Positions 1 to 8,009 of a stretch of 64,000 bases of DNA are shown here, piece by piece. The position numbers and the translations under genes were made by a program. The stretch's first letter is position 1, and the number at the start of each line of letters is the position of its first letter. The stretch is from Alphaproteobacteria bacterium HGW-Alphaproteobacteria-18 (GTDB taxonomy: Bacteria; Pseudomonadota; Alphaproteobacteria; Caulobacterales; Hyphomonadaceae). The notes beneath the pieces were generated by a model. The model was not told the DNA's origin, searched no databases, and was given only the letters and a program-made list of their open reading frames with translations. Where the stretch lies: contig PHEH01000002.1 in NCBI GenBank assembly GCA_002841155.1, positions 1-64,000 on the forward strand, written 5' to 3'.

Positions 1-2
1 TC

Positions 3-83
3 GAATATGCCTCAGCCATGAGCCACCTCCTGAAAGAAGTGAATCACAACCCGCTCAAACTGGGAATCTTTGATTCTGCGTGA
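3..83 (+). CDS. C-terminal end of an unidentified protein (5' truncated by window edge)
   Basis: An open frame enters from the left edge and ends at TGA 81-83. It encodes 26 residues ending LKLGIFDSA. A good Rho-independent terminator about 50 bases downstream supports a real gene end on this strand. The fragment is too short to assign a family and I do not recognise it. It converges on fur. Confidence 0.5.
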   Translation, partial: EYASAMSHLLKEVNHNPLKLGIFDSA

Positions 84-135
84 CCGCGCGACGCTCTAGG
101 CCGCGCGCCAGACCGGCCAGCCTCTAAAACGAAAG

Positions 136-165
136 CGGCCCCGTCAGATTGGCGGGGCCGTTTTT
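136..165 (+). terminator. Rho-independent terminator
   Basis: Eight-base GC arms (CGGCCCCG at 136-143, CGGGGCCG at 153-160) pair perfectly around a 9-base loop and are followed by five T. It sits downstream of the truncated left-edge gene and upstream of the convergent fur stop, so it most likely ends the left-edge transcript. Confidence 0.85.
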
Positions 166-201
166 CTTCTGGCGGTGCCGAAGCGTCAAAGCGCTCGCCT
201 G

Positions 202-621
202 TCAGCTCTTGTCTTTGTCGGAAACCGGAATGCCGTAAAGCTCAAGGCGGTGATCCACCAGCTTGTAACCAAGCTTGCGGGCGATCTCTTCCTGGAGCTT
301 TTCGATCTCGTCGGAGTGAAACTCCACCACCTGCCCTGTCTTGATGTCGATCAGGTGGTCATGATGCTCGGCGGGCATTTCCTCATAGCGGGCGCGGCCA
401 TCGCGGAAGTCGTGCGCCTGGATGATGCCGGCATCCTCAAACAGCTTGACGGTGCGATAGACCGTGGCGAGCGAAATCGAGGCGTCGAGCGAATTGGCGC
501 GGCGGTGCAGTTCTTCCGCGTCTGGATGGTCATCGGCCACCGAAAGCACGCGGGCGATAATCCGCCGGGGCTCCGTCATGCGGAGGCCCTTCTCAATGCA
601 GAGTTTTTCTAGTCTGTCCAT
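202..621 (-). CDS. fur: Fur family transcriptional regulator
   Basis: A 139-residue metalloregulator. The N-terminal winged helix (residues about 1-82) includes ISLATVYRTV, followed by a dimerisation domain with the metal-binding HHDH at 86-89 and E/H residues near 100-102. Only one Cys (Cys8) is present, so the CxxC structural zinc site of enterobacterial Fur is absent. This is the usual alphaproteobacterial Fur/Mur form, normally an Fe(II)- or Mn(II)-dependent repressor of metal uptake. Length is typical. It is the last member of an nfu-tsaB-rimI-fur block on the minus strand. Whether it senses iron or manganese cannot be read from the sequence. Confidence 0.93.
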   Translation of the reverse strand: MDRLEKLCIEKGLRMTEPRRIIARVLSVADDHPDAEELHRRANSLDASISLATVYRTVKLFEDAGIIQAHDFRDGRARYEEMPAEHHDHLIDIKTGQVVEFHSDEIEKLQEEIARKLGYKLVDHRLELYGIPVSDKDKS

Positions 622-667
622 GAACCCTAAATGCCCTCGCTAAGCCAGAAAGTCCAGTTCAACCTTG

Positions 668-1564
668 TCAGCCCGCCCGCAGGTATTTGCCGAAGAAGTC
701 CAGCGTCCGGGACCAGGCCAGCGCAGCCGCCTCGGGGTTGAAACGCGGCGTGGTATCATTGTGGAAACCATGCTGGGTGCCCTCATACCAGTGCAGCTCA
801 TAGGGCTTGCCAGCGGCTTTCAGCGCCGCCTCATAGGCTCCCCAGCCCTCATTCACGCGCGGATCATCGCTCGCCAGATGGATCTGGAGGGGCACATCGA
901 GCTTTGCGGCGTCTTCCTCTGCCGGCCAGCCACCATAATAGGGCACGGATGCTTTCAGCCAGGGCAGGCTGACGGCAAGCTGGTTGGCCATCGCGCCGCC
1001 AAAACAGAAGCCCGTGACGCCGACATTGCCGTTGACGGCCGCATGCCCCCGCAGGAATTCAGCGCCCGCCACGAAATCAGCAAACATCGCCTCGCGGGTG
1101 CGTTCAGCCTGCAAGGCGCGCCCGTCATCATCATTGCCGGGATAGCCGCCGAGGGGATAGAGCGCGTCCGGGCCCAGCGCCACATAGCCCGCCTTGGCGG
1201 CGCGGCGGGTCACATCGCGGACGTAAGGATTGAGGCCCCGGTTTTCGTGGATCACGAGAATGGCCGGCAGCGGGCCGGTGGCGTTCGCCGGGCGCACCAG
1301 ATAGCCGCCCATCGTGCCCGCGCCGTCCGGCGAGGGATAGGTGATCTCTTCCTCGATCAGGCCGGCCTCCCCGGTCAGGGTCTGCGCCTGGCTGTAATCG
1401 GGCATCACGCAGGCGGCGAGCATCGAGACCGTGATCCCGCCGCCCGCAAAGGCGCTGAGGCGCGAGAAGAAGGCCCGGCGCGACAGGTCGCCATGGCAAT
1501 AGGCGTCATAGAGCGCGAAGACTTCCTTTGGGATTTCGATCTTGCTTTGGACGCCGTCGGCCAT
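668..1564 (-). CDS. Dienelactone hydrolase family protein with Tat-type leader
   Basis: A 298-residue alpha/beta hydrolase of the dienelactone hydrolase family. The presumed nucleophile is Cys187 in GFCFGG, with an acid near Asp233/234 (ASDDPRV) and a His at 265 or 268 (QHGFHND). Residues 28-35 read SRRAFFSR and precede a hydrophobic Ala/Gly stretch ending at AAC (50-52), which suggests Tat export, possibly with lipidation at Cys52. The leader is preceded by about 25 residues, as in other exported members of this family. The physiological ester is unknown. It lies between rimI and fur and looks like an insertion into that block. Confidence 0.88.
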   Translation of the reverse strand: MADGVQSKIEIPKEVFALYDAYCHGDLSRRAFFSRLSAFAGGGITVSMLAACVMPDYSQAQTLTGEAGLIEEEITYPSPDGAGTMGGYLVRPANATGPLPAILVIHENRGLNPYVRDVTRRAAKAGYVALGPDALYPLGGYPGNDDDGRALQAERTREAMFADFVAGAEFLRGHAAVNGNVGVTGFCFGGAMANQLAVSLPWLKASVPYYGGWPAEEDAAKLDVPLQIHLASDDPRVNEGWGAYEAALKAAGKPYELHWYEGTQHGFHNDTTPRFNPEAAALAWSRTLDFFGKYLRAG

Positions 1565-1649
1565 GTCTGTTCTCCCTCATGTCTGCGGGCGAATATAGAC
1601 CGGTGACCGGAATGGGCCAGCCTTTTACGGACCGGCGCCACGCGCTGCC

Positions 1650-2105
1650 TCAGACACCGAGATGGCGGGACATCAGCACCGCGTCCACTGGCACGTCCCG
1701 GCCCGCCGCATAATAGCGTGGGCGGCGGCCGTCTTCGGTAAAGCCGAAACGCGCATAGAGCTGGCGGGCGGCGCCATTGTCCTCAGCCACTTCCAGCGTC
1801 ATGCGGGTGATGCCGGCGCCTTCCAGCTCAACAATCAGTGCACTGACGAGTTGCGCTGCAAAGCCGTGCCGGCGCCGGGCGGGATCTGTCGCGACCGTGA
1901 GGAGATCAGCTTCTCCGGCCACTTCCTTTGTCATCGCAAGGGCAACCAGCTGACCGCCCTGCCGGAAGCCGCGCGCACGCACGGCGGCGTCTTCAATTGC
2001 TGCCTCAAATGACGTCACGCTCCAGGGGTCTGGAAAGCACATCGCGTGCAGCGTGGCCGCCGCGGTGGCATCAGCCCGTGTCAGAGGGCGCAAGAGTTGG
2101 TTCAT
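1650..2105 (-). CDS. rimI: Ribosomal-protein alanine N-acetyltransferase RimI-like
   Basis: A 151-residue GNAT enzyme. The acetyl-CoA pyrophosphate loop RRRHGFAAQL is at 77-86, and the C-terminal EVAEDNGAARQLYARFGF (about 105-122) is a hallmark of RimI. RimI acetylates the N-terminus of ribosomal protein S18 in E. coli and is widely encoded beside tsaB. Here tsaB lies 1.4 kb upstream on the same strand, with an opposite-strand Hsp70-like gene between them. Substrate specificity in this organism is inferred. Confidence 0.9.
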   Translation of the reverse strand: MNQLLRPLTRADATAAATLHAMCFPDPWSVTSFEAAIEDAAVRARGFRQGGQLVALAMTKEVAGEADLLTVATDPARRRHGFAAQLVSALIVELEGAGITRMTLEVAEDNGAARQLYARFGFTEDGRRPRYYAAGRDVPVDAVLMSRHLGV

Positions 2106-2218
2106 CAGGTTTCAGTGCCAGCAATGTAAAAGACAGGTCGCAACGGTCAGCCGGGATTGATTGCCCCGCCCTGCCCCTGCTAGATCGCCTGCCTCCCGCT
2201 CCAAGACAAGACCCCAAG

Positions 2219-3514
2219 ATGACCCAGGCGACTTCAACGCTCGGCCTTGATTTCGGCACGACCAACAGCGTTGCGTCGCTGGCCAATCGCGACGGCACCA
2301 CAGAGGCCATGACCTTCAGCCATGGCGAAGACACCTTTGCGGCGTGCCGCTCGGTGCTCTGCTTCTGGCGGGACGAGGACGAGGCGCGCGCGATGATGGA
2401 GATCGGCCCCTGGGCGATCGACCAGTTTCTGGAGCTTGGCGGGGATTGCCGGCTGATCCAGTCCTTCAAGACATTTGCGGCCAGCCCCCTCTTTGTCTCC
2501 ACCCTCATTCAAAACAAGCCCTGGCGGTTTGAAGACCTGCTGGCGGCCTATCTGCGGCGCCTGTCCGAACGGTCGGGCGCGCCCTGGCCGAAGCAGGCGG
2601 TTATTGGACGACCAGTACAGTTTGCCGGGGCTCAGGCAGATGAAGCCCTGGCGCAGGAACGCTATGAGACGGCGCTGGCGCGGCTCGGCTTTGAAACCAT
2701 CCATCACGTCTATGAGCCGGTTGCGGCGGCGTTTTTCTTTGCCCAGCGGCTGAGGGAGCAGGCGACCATCCTGGTGGCCGATTTTGGTGGGGGCACGAGC
2801 GACTTCTCGATCATCCGGTTTGATCCGGGCGGCGGGCGGCTGCGCGCAAAGGCGCTCTCCCATTCGGGCATCGGAATTGCAGGCGACGCGTTCGACCAGC
2901 GCCTGCTCGACCATGTGGTAGCGCCGCTCTTCGGCAAGGGCAGCACTTTCAAGAGTGGCGAGAAGACCCTTCCCGTCCCGCTTTCCCTCTACAGCCGGTT
3001 TGCGCAATGGAACCAGCTCTCGATCATGCGGCACACGCGTGACTATGCCGATCTTCACAAGCTGCTGCGGGTGTCAGATGCGCCTGAGCTGATCGAAGCC
3101 TTCATTGCCTTCCTTGATGCGGAGGCAAGCTACCTGCTCTACCGGGCGGTGGCGCAGGTTAAGACCCAGCTTTCCCGGGCAGAGACCGCGCGCTTCAGCC
3201 TGGCGGCGGGCGAGCTGAACTTTGAACGCGACATTACCCGCGCCGAATTTGACGGCTGGATTGACGAGGATGTCAGCGCCATCCGAGCGACGGTCGACAC
3301 CGCGCTTGAGCGGGCCGGCCTTGGCGCGCATCAGATCGACCGGGTGTTCCTGACCGGGGGCACGTCCTATGTGCCCGCCCTGCGGCAGAGCTTCGAGGCG
3401 CAGTTCGGCGCGGGCAAGGTGGAAACCGGCGACCAGTTTGTGTCCATCGCCCATGGCCTGGCACTGATCGCGCAGCAGGATGATTTGGAGCCCTGGCTGG
3501 CGCGCGCGTCTTAA
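2219..3514 (+). CDS. Hsp70-family (YegD-like) putative chaperone
   Basis: A 431-residue actin-like ATPase related to E. coli YegD. The N-terminal phosphate loop LGLDFGTTNSV is at 8-18, DFGGGTSDFS near 187-196, and the adenosine motif TGGTSYVPALR near 378. No DnaK-type peptide-binding domain or lid follows, which fits the short YegD class. The ATG at 2219 is chosen because the phosphate loop must lie near the N-terminus. The open frame extends further upstream, but over rimI. It is the only plus-strand gene in an otherwise minus-strand block, and its stop overlaps the convergent tsaB stop by four bases. The client is unknown. Confidence 0.9.
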   Translation: MTQATSTLGLDFGTTNSVASLANRDGTTEAMTFSHGEDTFAACRSVLCFWRDEDEARAMMEIGPWAIDQFLELGGDCRLIQSFKTFAASPLFVSTLIQNKPWRFEDLLAAYLRRLSERSGAPWPKQAVIGRPVQFAGAQADEALAQERYETALARLGFETIHHVYEPVAAAFFFAQRLREQATILVADFGGGTSDFSIIRFDPGGGRLRAKALSHSGIGIAGDAFDQRLLDHVVAPLFGKGSTFKSGEKTLPVPLSLYSRFAQWNQLSIMRHTRDYADLHKLLRVSDAPELIEAFIAFLDAEASYLLYRAVAQVKTQLSRAETARFSLAAGELNFERDITRAEFDGWIDEDVSAIRATVDTALERAGLGAHQIDRVFLTGGTSYVPALRQSFEAQFGAGKVETGDQFVSIAHGLALIAQQDDLEPWLARAS

Positions 3515-4155
3515 GTTTTCGGCGTAGGCAGGGTTGCGTCCGGCTCACGGGCATAAACCGGCGTAGGCGGATGACCCGCCGGATCAAAACGCCCGGCTTT
3601 CAGCGCGGCGGTCACCGCGCTGGGGCGCATCGGGCGGATGTCGAGCTTTGCTGCCTGATCGCCGAGGGCTTCGGCCCCGTCCATGAAGATCGGCGCGTGG
3701 AAGCCTTCCAGCATGGCTGAGAGCGCCGCAAGGCCCACTTCGCGCACCGGAGCGATGCCTTTGTCTTGGCTGATGCCCTGCACCCACCAGGTCTGATCCG
3801 GCGGGCGGCGCTGGGCCATCAGGGCGCCAAGGCTTGCCCCTTCCATGCCGGCTGGGATCGCCGCTTCAAGGCTGGTGATGCCGAGGGCGGGCACGCCGGT
3901 GACAAGGGCGAGGCCGCGCACATAGGCGACACCAATGCGCAGGCCGGTGAAACTGCCCGGACCGGTGACGACGGCAAAGCGGCCCACATCGCCAAAGCCG
4001 GCCCCCTCTTCCTTCAGCAGCGCCTGGACAAAACCCGGCAGCGCCTTTTCCTGGCCTCTGGGTAGCGTCTCGCGCGCATCGGCGAGGATTTCGCCGTCGC
4101 GAACCAGGGCGGCTTCCATCGTGGTGAAGGCAGTGTTCAGGGCAAGGATCAGCAT
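3511..4155 (-). CDS. tsaB: tRNA threonylcarbamoyladenosine biosynthesis protein TsaB
   Basis: A 214-residue ASKHA-fold partner of TsaD, needed for the t6A37 modification of ANN-decoding tRNAs. It starts MLILALNTAFTT and has the family signature GPGSFTGLRIG at 65-75, followed by a variable C-terminal half. Like other TsaB proteins it has no intact metal and ATP site. The stop codon overlaps that of the convergent Hsp70-like gene (3511-3514). Its usual neighbour rimI lies just beyond that gene. Confidence 0.93.
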   Translation of the reverse strand: MLILALNTAFTTMEAALVRDGEILADARETLPRGQEKALPGFVQALLKEEGAGFGDVGRFAVVTGPGSFTGLRIGVAYVRGLALVTGVPALGITSLEAAIPAGMEGASLGALMAQRRPPDQTWWVQGISQDKGIAPVREVGLAALSAMLEGFHAPIFMDGAEALGDQAAKLDIRPMRPSAVTAALKAGRFDPAGHPPTPVYAREPDATLPTPKT

Positions 4156-4164
4156 CAGCGCCGG

Positions 4165-4764
4165 TTAGAGGATGCGGCAGCCCTCGTCAAATTCGAGACG
4201 CGGCAGGCGGCCCATGACCTTGGTCTTGTCGCCATAGCCGATATTGCAGATGAAGTTGGCGCGCCAGTGCTGCTCCTCGCCTTCCTGGCTCTGGAAGAAC
4301 TCGCGGTTGACGCCGGCCACATCAAAGCCGCTCATCGGGCCACAATCGAGGCCGAGCGAGCGGGCCGCCAGCATCAGATAGGCGGCCTGCAGCGTCCCGT
4401 TCCGGAAGGCGGTCTCTTCGGTATTGCTGTCAAACCAGTGCTTGGCATCGGGATTGTGCGGGAAGAGCTGGGGGATCTTGTCGGCAAAGCGCATGTCGAA
4501 GGCGATGATGACCGTCCAGGGCGCGGCGGCGGTCTTGTCGCGGTTGCCCGCGCTCATGAAGGGCAGAAGGCGTTCCTTGCCTTCCGGCGTGGTCACGAAC
4601 ACGAAGCGCGCGGGCGAACAATTGGCGCTCGTCGGGCCCATCTTGGCGAGATCATAGACCGCGCGGATGAGCACCTCCGGCACGGACCGGTCGAGATAGC
4701 CATTCTGGCTGCGGGCATCCCGAAAGATGATGTCGAGTGCGTGATCGTTGACCGGGTGGGCCAT
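4165..4764 (-). CDS. Nitroreductase family protein, RutE/malonic semialdehyde reductase-like
   Basis: A 199-residue FMN-dependent nitroreductase-fold protein. The N-terminal signature MGPTSANCSPARFVFV (about 42-57) and central NGTLQAAYLMLAARSLGLD match the RutE/HadB group, which reduces malonic semialdehyde or related carbonyls with NADH or NADPH. Length is typical and a Shine-Dalgarno AAGGA precedes the ATG. No other rut genes are nearby, so a role in pyrimidine catabolism is unsupported and a general detoxifying reductase is as likely. It ends 9 bases before the tsaB start and could be co-transcribed with it. Confidence 0.88.
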   Translation of the reverse strand: MAHPVNDHALDIIFRDARSQNGYLDRSVPEVLIRAVYDLAKMGPTSANCSPARFVFVTTPEGKERLLPFMSAGNRDKTAAAPWTVIIAFDMRFADKIPQLFPHNPDAKHWFDSNTEETAFRNGTLQAAYLMLAARSLGLDCGPMSGFDVAGVNREFFQSQEGEEQHWRANFICNIGYGDKTKVMGRLPRLEFDEGCRIL

Positions 4765-4900
4765 GGAGGCAGTTCCTTCCTTGCTGGCGGCTATGACCCC
4801 ATCGGTGGCAAGGGGATCGGAGCCGGATTTTTTGGCTGCAGAACGGTTAGAGTTTTTGGCCGCGCAGTTGGAGGTATCGTTGGAGTTTTTAAGGCGGCTT

Positions 4901-5470
4901 TTAAAGCGCTGCCTCGACAGCGGTCACCTCTGGCACATACGTGCGCAGCATGTTCTCGATCCCCTGCTTCAGGGTCATGGTCGAGGACGGGCAGCCCGCG
5001 CAGGCCCCGCGCATGGAGAGGTGAACGATGCCGGTTTCCGGATCAAACCGGTGGAAGGTGATGTCACCGCCATCCTGGGCCACGGCCGGGCGCACCCGGG
5101 TTTCGATCAGTTCCTTGATCTCATTGACGATTTCAGCAGTCTCGCCTTCATATTCGGTCTCATCGGCGGCGCTCGAAGCGCCTTCTTCGATGACCGGCAG
5201 GCCAGACATGAAATGATCCATGATGGCAGCGAGCACCATCGGCTTCACATGCCGCCAGTCTTTGGCCTGTGCCTTGTTAATGCTGACAAAATCGCTGCCC
5301 AGGAAGACGCGCTCAACCCCTTCGACCTGAAACAGGGCGCGGGCCAGGAGGCTGGGGCGGGCGCTGGCGGCGTCGGGGAAGTCAAACGGGCCGAGATTCC
5401 CCACAACCGGCTGTCCGGGAAGGAATTTTATCGTGTCAGGATTGGGCGTGGCTTCGGTCTGGATGAACAT
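4901..5470 (-). CDS. NfuA/NifU-like iron-sulfur cluster carrier
   Basis: A 189-residue protein with two domains: the Nfu N-terminal domain (MFIQTEATPNPDTIKF, residues 1-90) and a NifU C-terminal domain (about 112-185) with the cluster-binding CAGC at 157-160. Such proteins hold a bridging [4Fe-4S] cluster as a dimer and deliver it to client enzymes. Adjacency to tsaB-rimI-fur is a recurrent alphaproteobacterial order, here interrupted by the nitroreductase gene. Length is typical of the eukaryotic and alphaproteobacterial Nfu1 type. Confidence 0.93.
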   Translation of the reverse strand: MFIQTEATPNPDTIKFLPGQPVVGNLGPFDFPDAASARPSLLARALFQVEGVERVFLGSDFVSINKAQAKDWRHVKPMVLAAIMDHFMSGLPVIEEGASSAADETEYEGETAEIVNEIKELIETRVRPAVAQDGGDITFHRFDPETGIVHLSMRGACAGCPSSTMTLKQGIENMLRTYVPEVTAVEAAL

Positions 5471-5521
5471 GGCGGGGCCTCTGATGTCTGGCCCCTGACA
5501 TGGCCCGCCCGGCCGATCAGA

Positions 5522-6637
5522 TCAAGGGAGAGCGGTTTCAACATCCCCGGCAGTCTGCGCAACAGATGTTTCCTCGATCACCTCATCGGCCGCCGAAGGC
5601 TCCATCAGGGCGATGAGATGGCGCGATGCCTCTTCCGCCTCAAGCAGAAAATAAGCCATGCTTGCCAGATGATTAGGCGTCAGAACCGCAGAGTCAGACT
5701 GGTTGGACACCAGGATCGGCTTCATCTCCGCTGCGCGTTTCCAGGCCGTCTCAACCCGGCCTGCTGCTACAAGGATGGCGGTATTGGACAAGGTATAGGC
5801 CTTGCCGGCATTGGCCGAAAACATCTCATGGGCGACATGGGCGCGCGCCTTCGCGCGATAGAACGCGGCGATATCATCCTTGCTGGCGGGCCAGCCGCCT
5901 TCCTGAACCGCGTTGATCCGGTCAGACAGGGCGGCCCGGTCCTCAGCGGCCCAGCCGGCAAACATCACCAGTTCCTGCGGCATGATTTCTTCCGGCATCG
6001 GACGCATGGCAAGGCCACGCGAGGCACGCGTGTCAAACCGGTTGAGGGCTTCGGCAGCCGCTGTCAGGCGGGGGCGCATCGGCTCGCCGGGCACTTCCAT
6101 CAGCAGGCGGGAAGCCGCAGCCAGATCGCTGTCTGGCGCGCCTTCATAGGGGGAGAGTTCTGCAATCAGCTTGACATGTTGTGAGAGGGCTTCTGCCGTA
6201 CCCGACTGCCAGGCTGGCAAGGCTGTGAGCCGCGACTGGGGATGCCAGACGGGCCGGTTGCCAGCCCAACCTGCGCCTTCAAGTTCACGGGCGATCTTGT
6301 GAATGGCGACGGCAATCCCCGGCACAGCCCAGCCTTGCTCGGCGGGAATATCTACCGGTTTGTCGTTGATATGGCTGGAGAGAACCACAGCGGCAGGATA
6401 GGCGCCTACGAGTGCAACGACAGCGCCGATCTTCAGCGTACGTTTCAATGCGCGCCAGCCCTTCTGGAAGCCGATCATGATCGGGCTCGGCTCGGCATAG
6501 TCGAGCGAGATGAAATGCGTCGGGTCTACGGGGGCGGGCACATGCTCCTGCTCCTCATACGCCCGAGGGAGTTTCACTGCCGCTGCTGCCGCCATGACTT
6601 TACGCCGCTTCTTCTTGGGTGCTGTGGATTTGTCCAT
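5522..6637 (-). CDS. DUF2333 family-like membrane-anchored protein
   Basis: A 371-residue protein with a basic N-terminus (PKKKRRKV at 7-14), one predicted transmembrane helix near 69-88 and a large, probably periplasmic, helical domain. The segment GWAGNRPVWHPQSRLTALP after the anchor resembles the DUF2333 signature, and the rest is Ala-rich helix. The family has no established function. A perfect TTAA-N7-TTAA motif 22-36 bases upstream of the ATG suggests control by CtrA. The nearest genes are nfu downstream and trpS upstream, both housekeeping, so context adds little. Confidence 0.75.
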   Translation of the reverse strand: MDKSTAPKKKRRKVMAAAAAVKLPRAYEEQEHVPAPVDPTHFISLDYAEPSPIMIGFQKGWRALKRTLKIGAVVALVGAYPAAVVLSSHINDKPVDIPAEQGWAVPGIAVAIHKIARELEGAGWAGNRPVWHPQSRLTALPAWQSGTAEALSQHVKLIAELSPYEGAPDSDLAAASRLLMEVPGEPMRPRLTAAAEALNRFDTRASRGLAMRPMPEEIMPQELVMFAGWAAEDRAALSDRINAVQEGGWPASKDDIAAFYRAKARAHVAHEMFSANAGKAYTLSNTAILVAAGRVETAWKRAAEMKPILVSNQSDSAVLTPNHLASMAYFLLEAEEASRHLIALMEPSAADEVIEETSVAQTAGDVETALP

Positions 6638-6950
6638 CCTGGGCCGTTTATGAAGCTGTTAAACCGTTATTAACAGGCCAGTTGCGCATGAAATTTCAGC
6701 AAGCAATGCGATGTGGTTAATTCACGCACCAAATACCGCCTGCTGTTGCAATTCCAGCAGCAGCAGGTGTCCCGGCCCGCTACCCAACTCGCCTACGAGG
6801 CAATTTCGAATCTACGCCCACCACCCTGGGGAGATTCACGCCCATCACAAGGATGGTGTGATTCCCCATACAGCCGAAAACTATGCGCAGCGCCTGCGGC
6901 GCTTTTAAGGCGGCGCGGCTGTTTGAACTGGCAAAGAAATGCGCTGCCGT
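6638..6950. other. 313-base gene-free stretch between DUF2333-like gene and trpS
   Basis: No convincing open frame with a ribosome-binding site. It holds the CtrA-type box at 6659-6673. It also holds a hairpin at 6828-6867, with outer arms GGGGA/TCCCC and inner arms CCATC (6842-6846)/GATGG (6852-6856). A loose CAG-rich inverted repeat lies at 6739-6767 (CCTGCTG/CAGCAGG). None of these looks like a strong Rho-independent terminator for trpS. Confidence 0.5.
6659..6673 (-). promoter_or_regulatory. Perfect CtrA-type box TTAA-N7-TTAA
   Basis: TTAA at 6659-6662 and TTAA at 6670-6673 are separated by exactly seven bases, matching the CtrA consensus of Caulobacterales and Hyphomonadaceae. It lies 22 bases upstream of the DUF2333-like ATG, where binding could activate or block a promoter. 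CckA, the kinase at the top of the CtrA phosphorelay, is encoded in this window. The motif is low-complexity and AT-rich, so a chance match in an AT-rich leader is possible. Confidence 0.6.
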
Positions 6951-7985
6951 TCAGCCGCGCCAGAAGCCGACGATCCGGCGGACGTCGTCCATGATCGGCG
7001 CGGCCACCGTATTGGCGCGCGCGGCGCCGTCAGCCAGAATGCGGTCGAGGCCGGCCTGATCGTCCAGGATCTCGCGGAACTTCGCCGTGATCGGCGCCAG
7101 ATGCGCCACCGTAACATCGGCCAGCGCCGGCTTGAACGCGCCAAAACCCTTGCCTTCAAACTCGGCCAGCACGTCTTCGGCGGTGCGTCCTGACAGGACA
7201 GCAAAGATGCCGACCAGGTTTTCCACCTCGGGACGGCCTTTCAGCTCTTCAACCGTACCCGGAATGACGCCGGCATCGGTGGTCGCCCGCTTGATCTTCT
7301 TCGCGATCGTGTCGGCGTCATCGACCAGGTTGATGCGCGAAAGGTCCGAAGGGTCGGATTTCGACATCTTCTTGGTGCCGTCTTTGAGGCTCATGATCCG
7401 CGCGCCGGGGCCTTTGATCATCGGTTCAGGCTGCGGGAAGAAGCCCGGCACATCATAGTCGCGGTTGAAGCGCTCGGCGATGTCGCGGCTGAGTTCAAGA
7501 TGCTGTTTCTGGTCCTCGCCGACGGGCACATGCGTCGCCTTGTAGACGAGGATGTCGGCCGCCTGGAGCACCGGATAGGTGAAGAGGCCCACGGAAGCGC
7601 GCTCGGCATCCTTGCCGGCCTTGTCCTTGAACTGGGTCATCCGCTCGACCCAGCCCATCCGCGCGACGCAGTTGAAGATCCAGGCCAGCTCCATATGCGC
7701 GGGCACCGACGACTGCGCAAAGATGATGGATTTGGCGGGATCGACGCCCGCCGCAATGAAGGCGGCGGCAATCTGGCGGGTGGTCGAGATCAGCGCGCCT
7801 TTCTCGATGGGCATGGTGATGGCGTGCAGGTCCACGACGCTGAAGATGCAGTCATGGCCTTCCTGCTGCAGGTCAGCAAACTTCTTCAGCGCCCCGAGAT
7901 AGTTTCCCAGGTGCAGGTTGCCGGTCGGCTGGACGCCGGAGAAAACACGTTGCGGGCCGGTATAGGCGGAGGTCGTATCAGTCAT
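6951..7985 (-). CDS. trpS: Tryptophan--tRNA ligase
   Basis: A 344-residue class I aminoacyl-tRNA synthetase that charges tRNA-Trp. The HIGH-equivalent [10 protein letters not shown] is at 22-31, and KMSKS lies near residue 207 within [10 protein letters not shown]. Length is normal for bacterial TrpRS. The order glnD-murJ-trpS on one strand is conserved in alphaproteobacteria. The gap to murJ is only 24 bases, so the three are probably one transcript. Confidence 0.97.
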   Translation of the reverse strand: MTDTTSAYTGPQRVFSGVQPTGNLHLGNYLGALKKFADLQQEGHDCIFSVVDLHAITMPIEKGALISTTRQIAAAFIAAGVDPAKSIIFAQSSVPAHMELAWIFNCVARMGWVERMTQFKDKAGKDAERASVGLFTYPVLQAADILVYKATHVPVGEDQKQHLELSRDIAERFNRDYDVPGFFPQPEPMIKGPGARIMSLKDGTKKMSKSDPSDLSRINLVDDADTIAKKIKRATTDAGVIPGTVEELKGRPEVENLVGIFAVLSGRTAEDVLAEFEGKGFGAFKPALADVTVAHLAPITAKFREILDDQAGLDRILADGAARANTVAAPIMDDVRRIVGFWRG

Positions 7986-8009
7986 GGGCAGGGCGTGTAG
8001 CGCGTTTGA

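Noticed and set aside
4748-6184. A 478-codon plus-strand open frame over the nfu and DUF2333-like genes
   Set aside because: It covers two recognisable minus-strand genes and has no credible start or domain.
6595-6618. PKKKRRKV near the N-terminus of the DUF2333-like protein resembles an eukaryotic nuclear localisation signal
   Set aside because: Basic residues before a transmembrane anchor are expected from the positive-inside rule; nothing points to host targeting.
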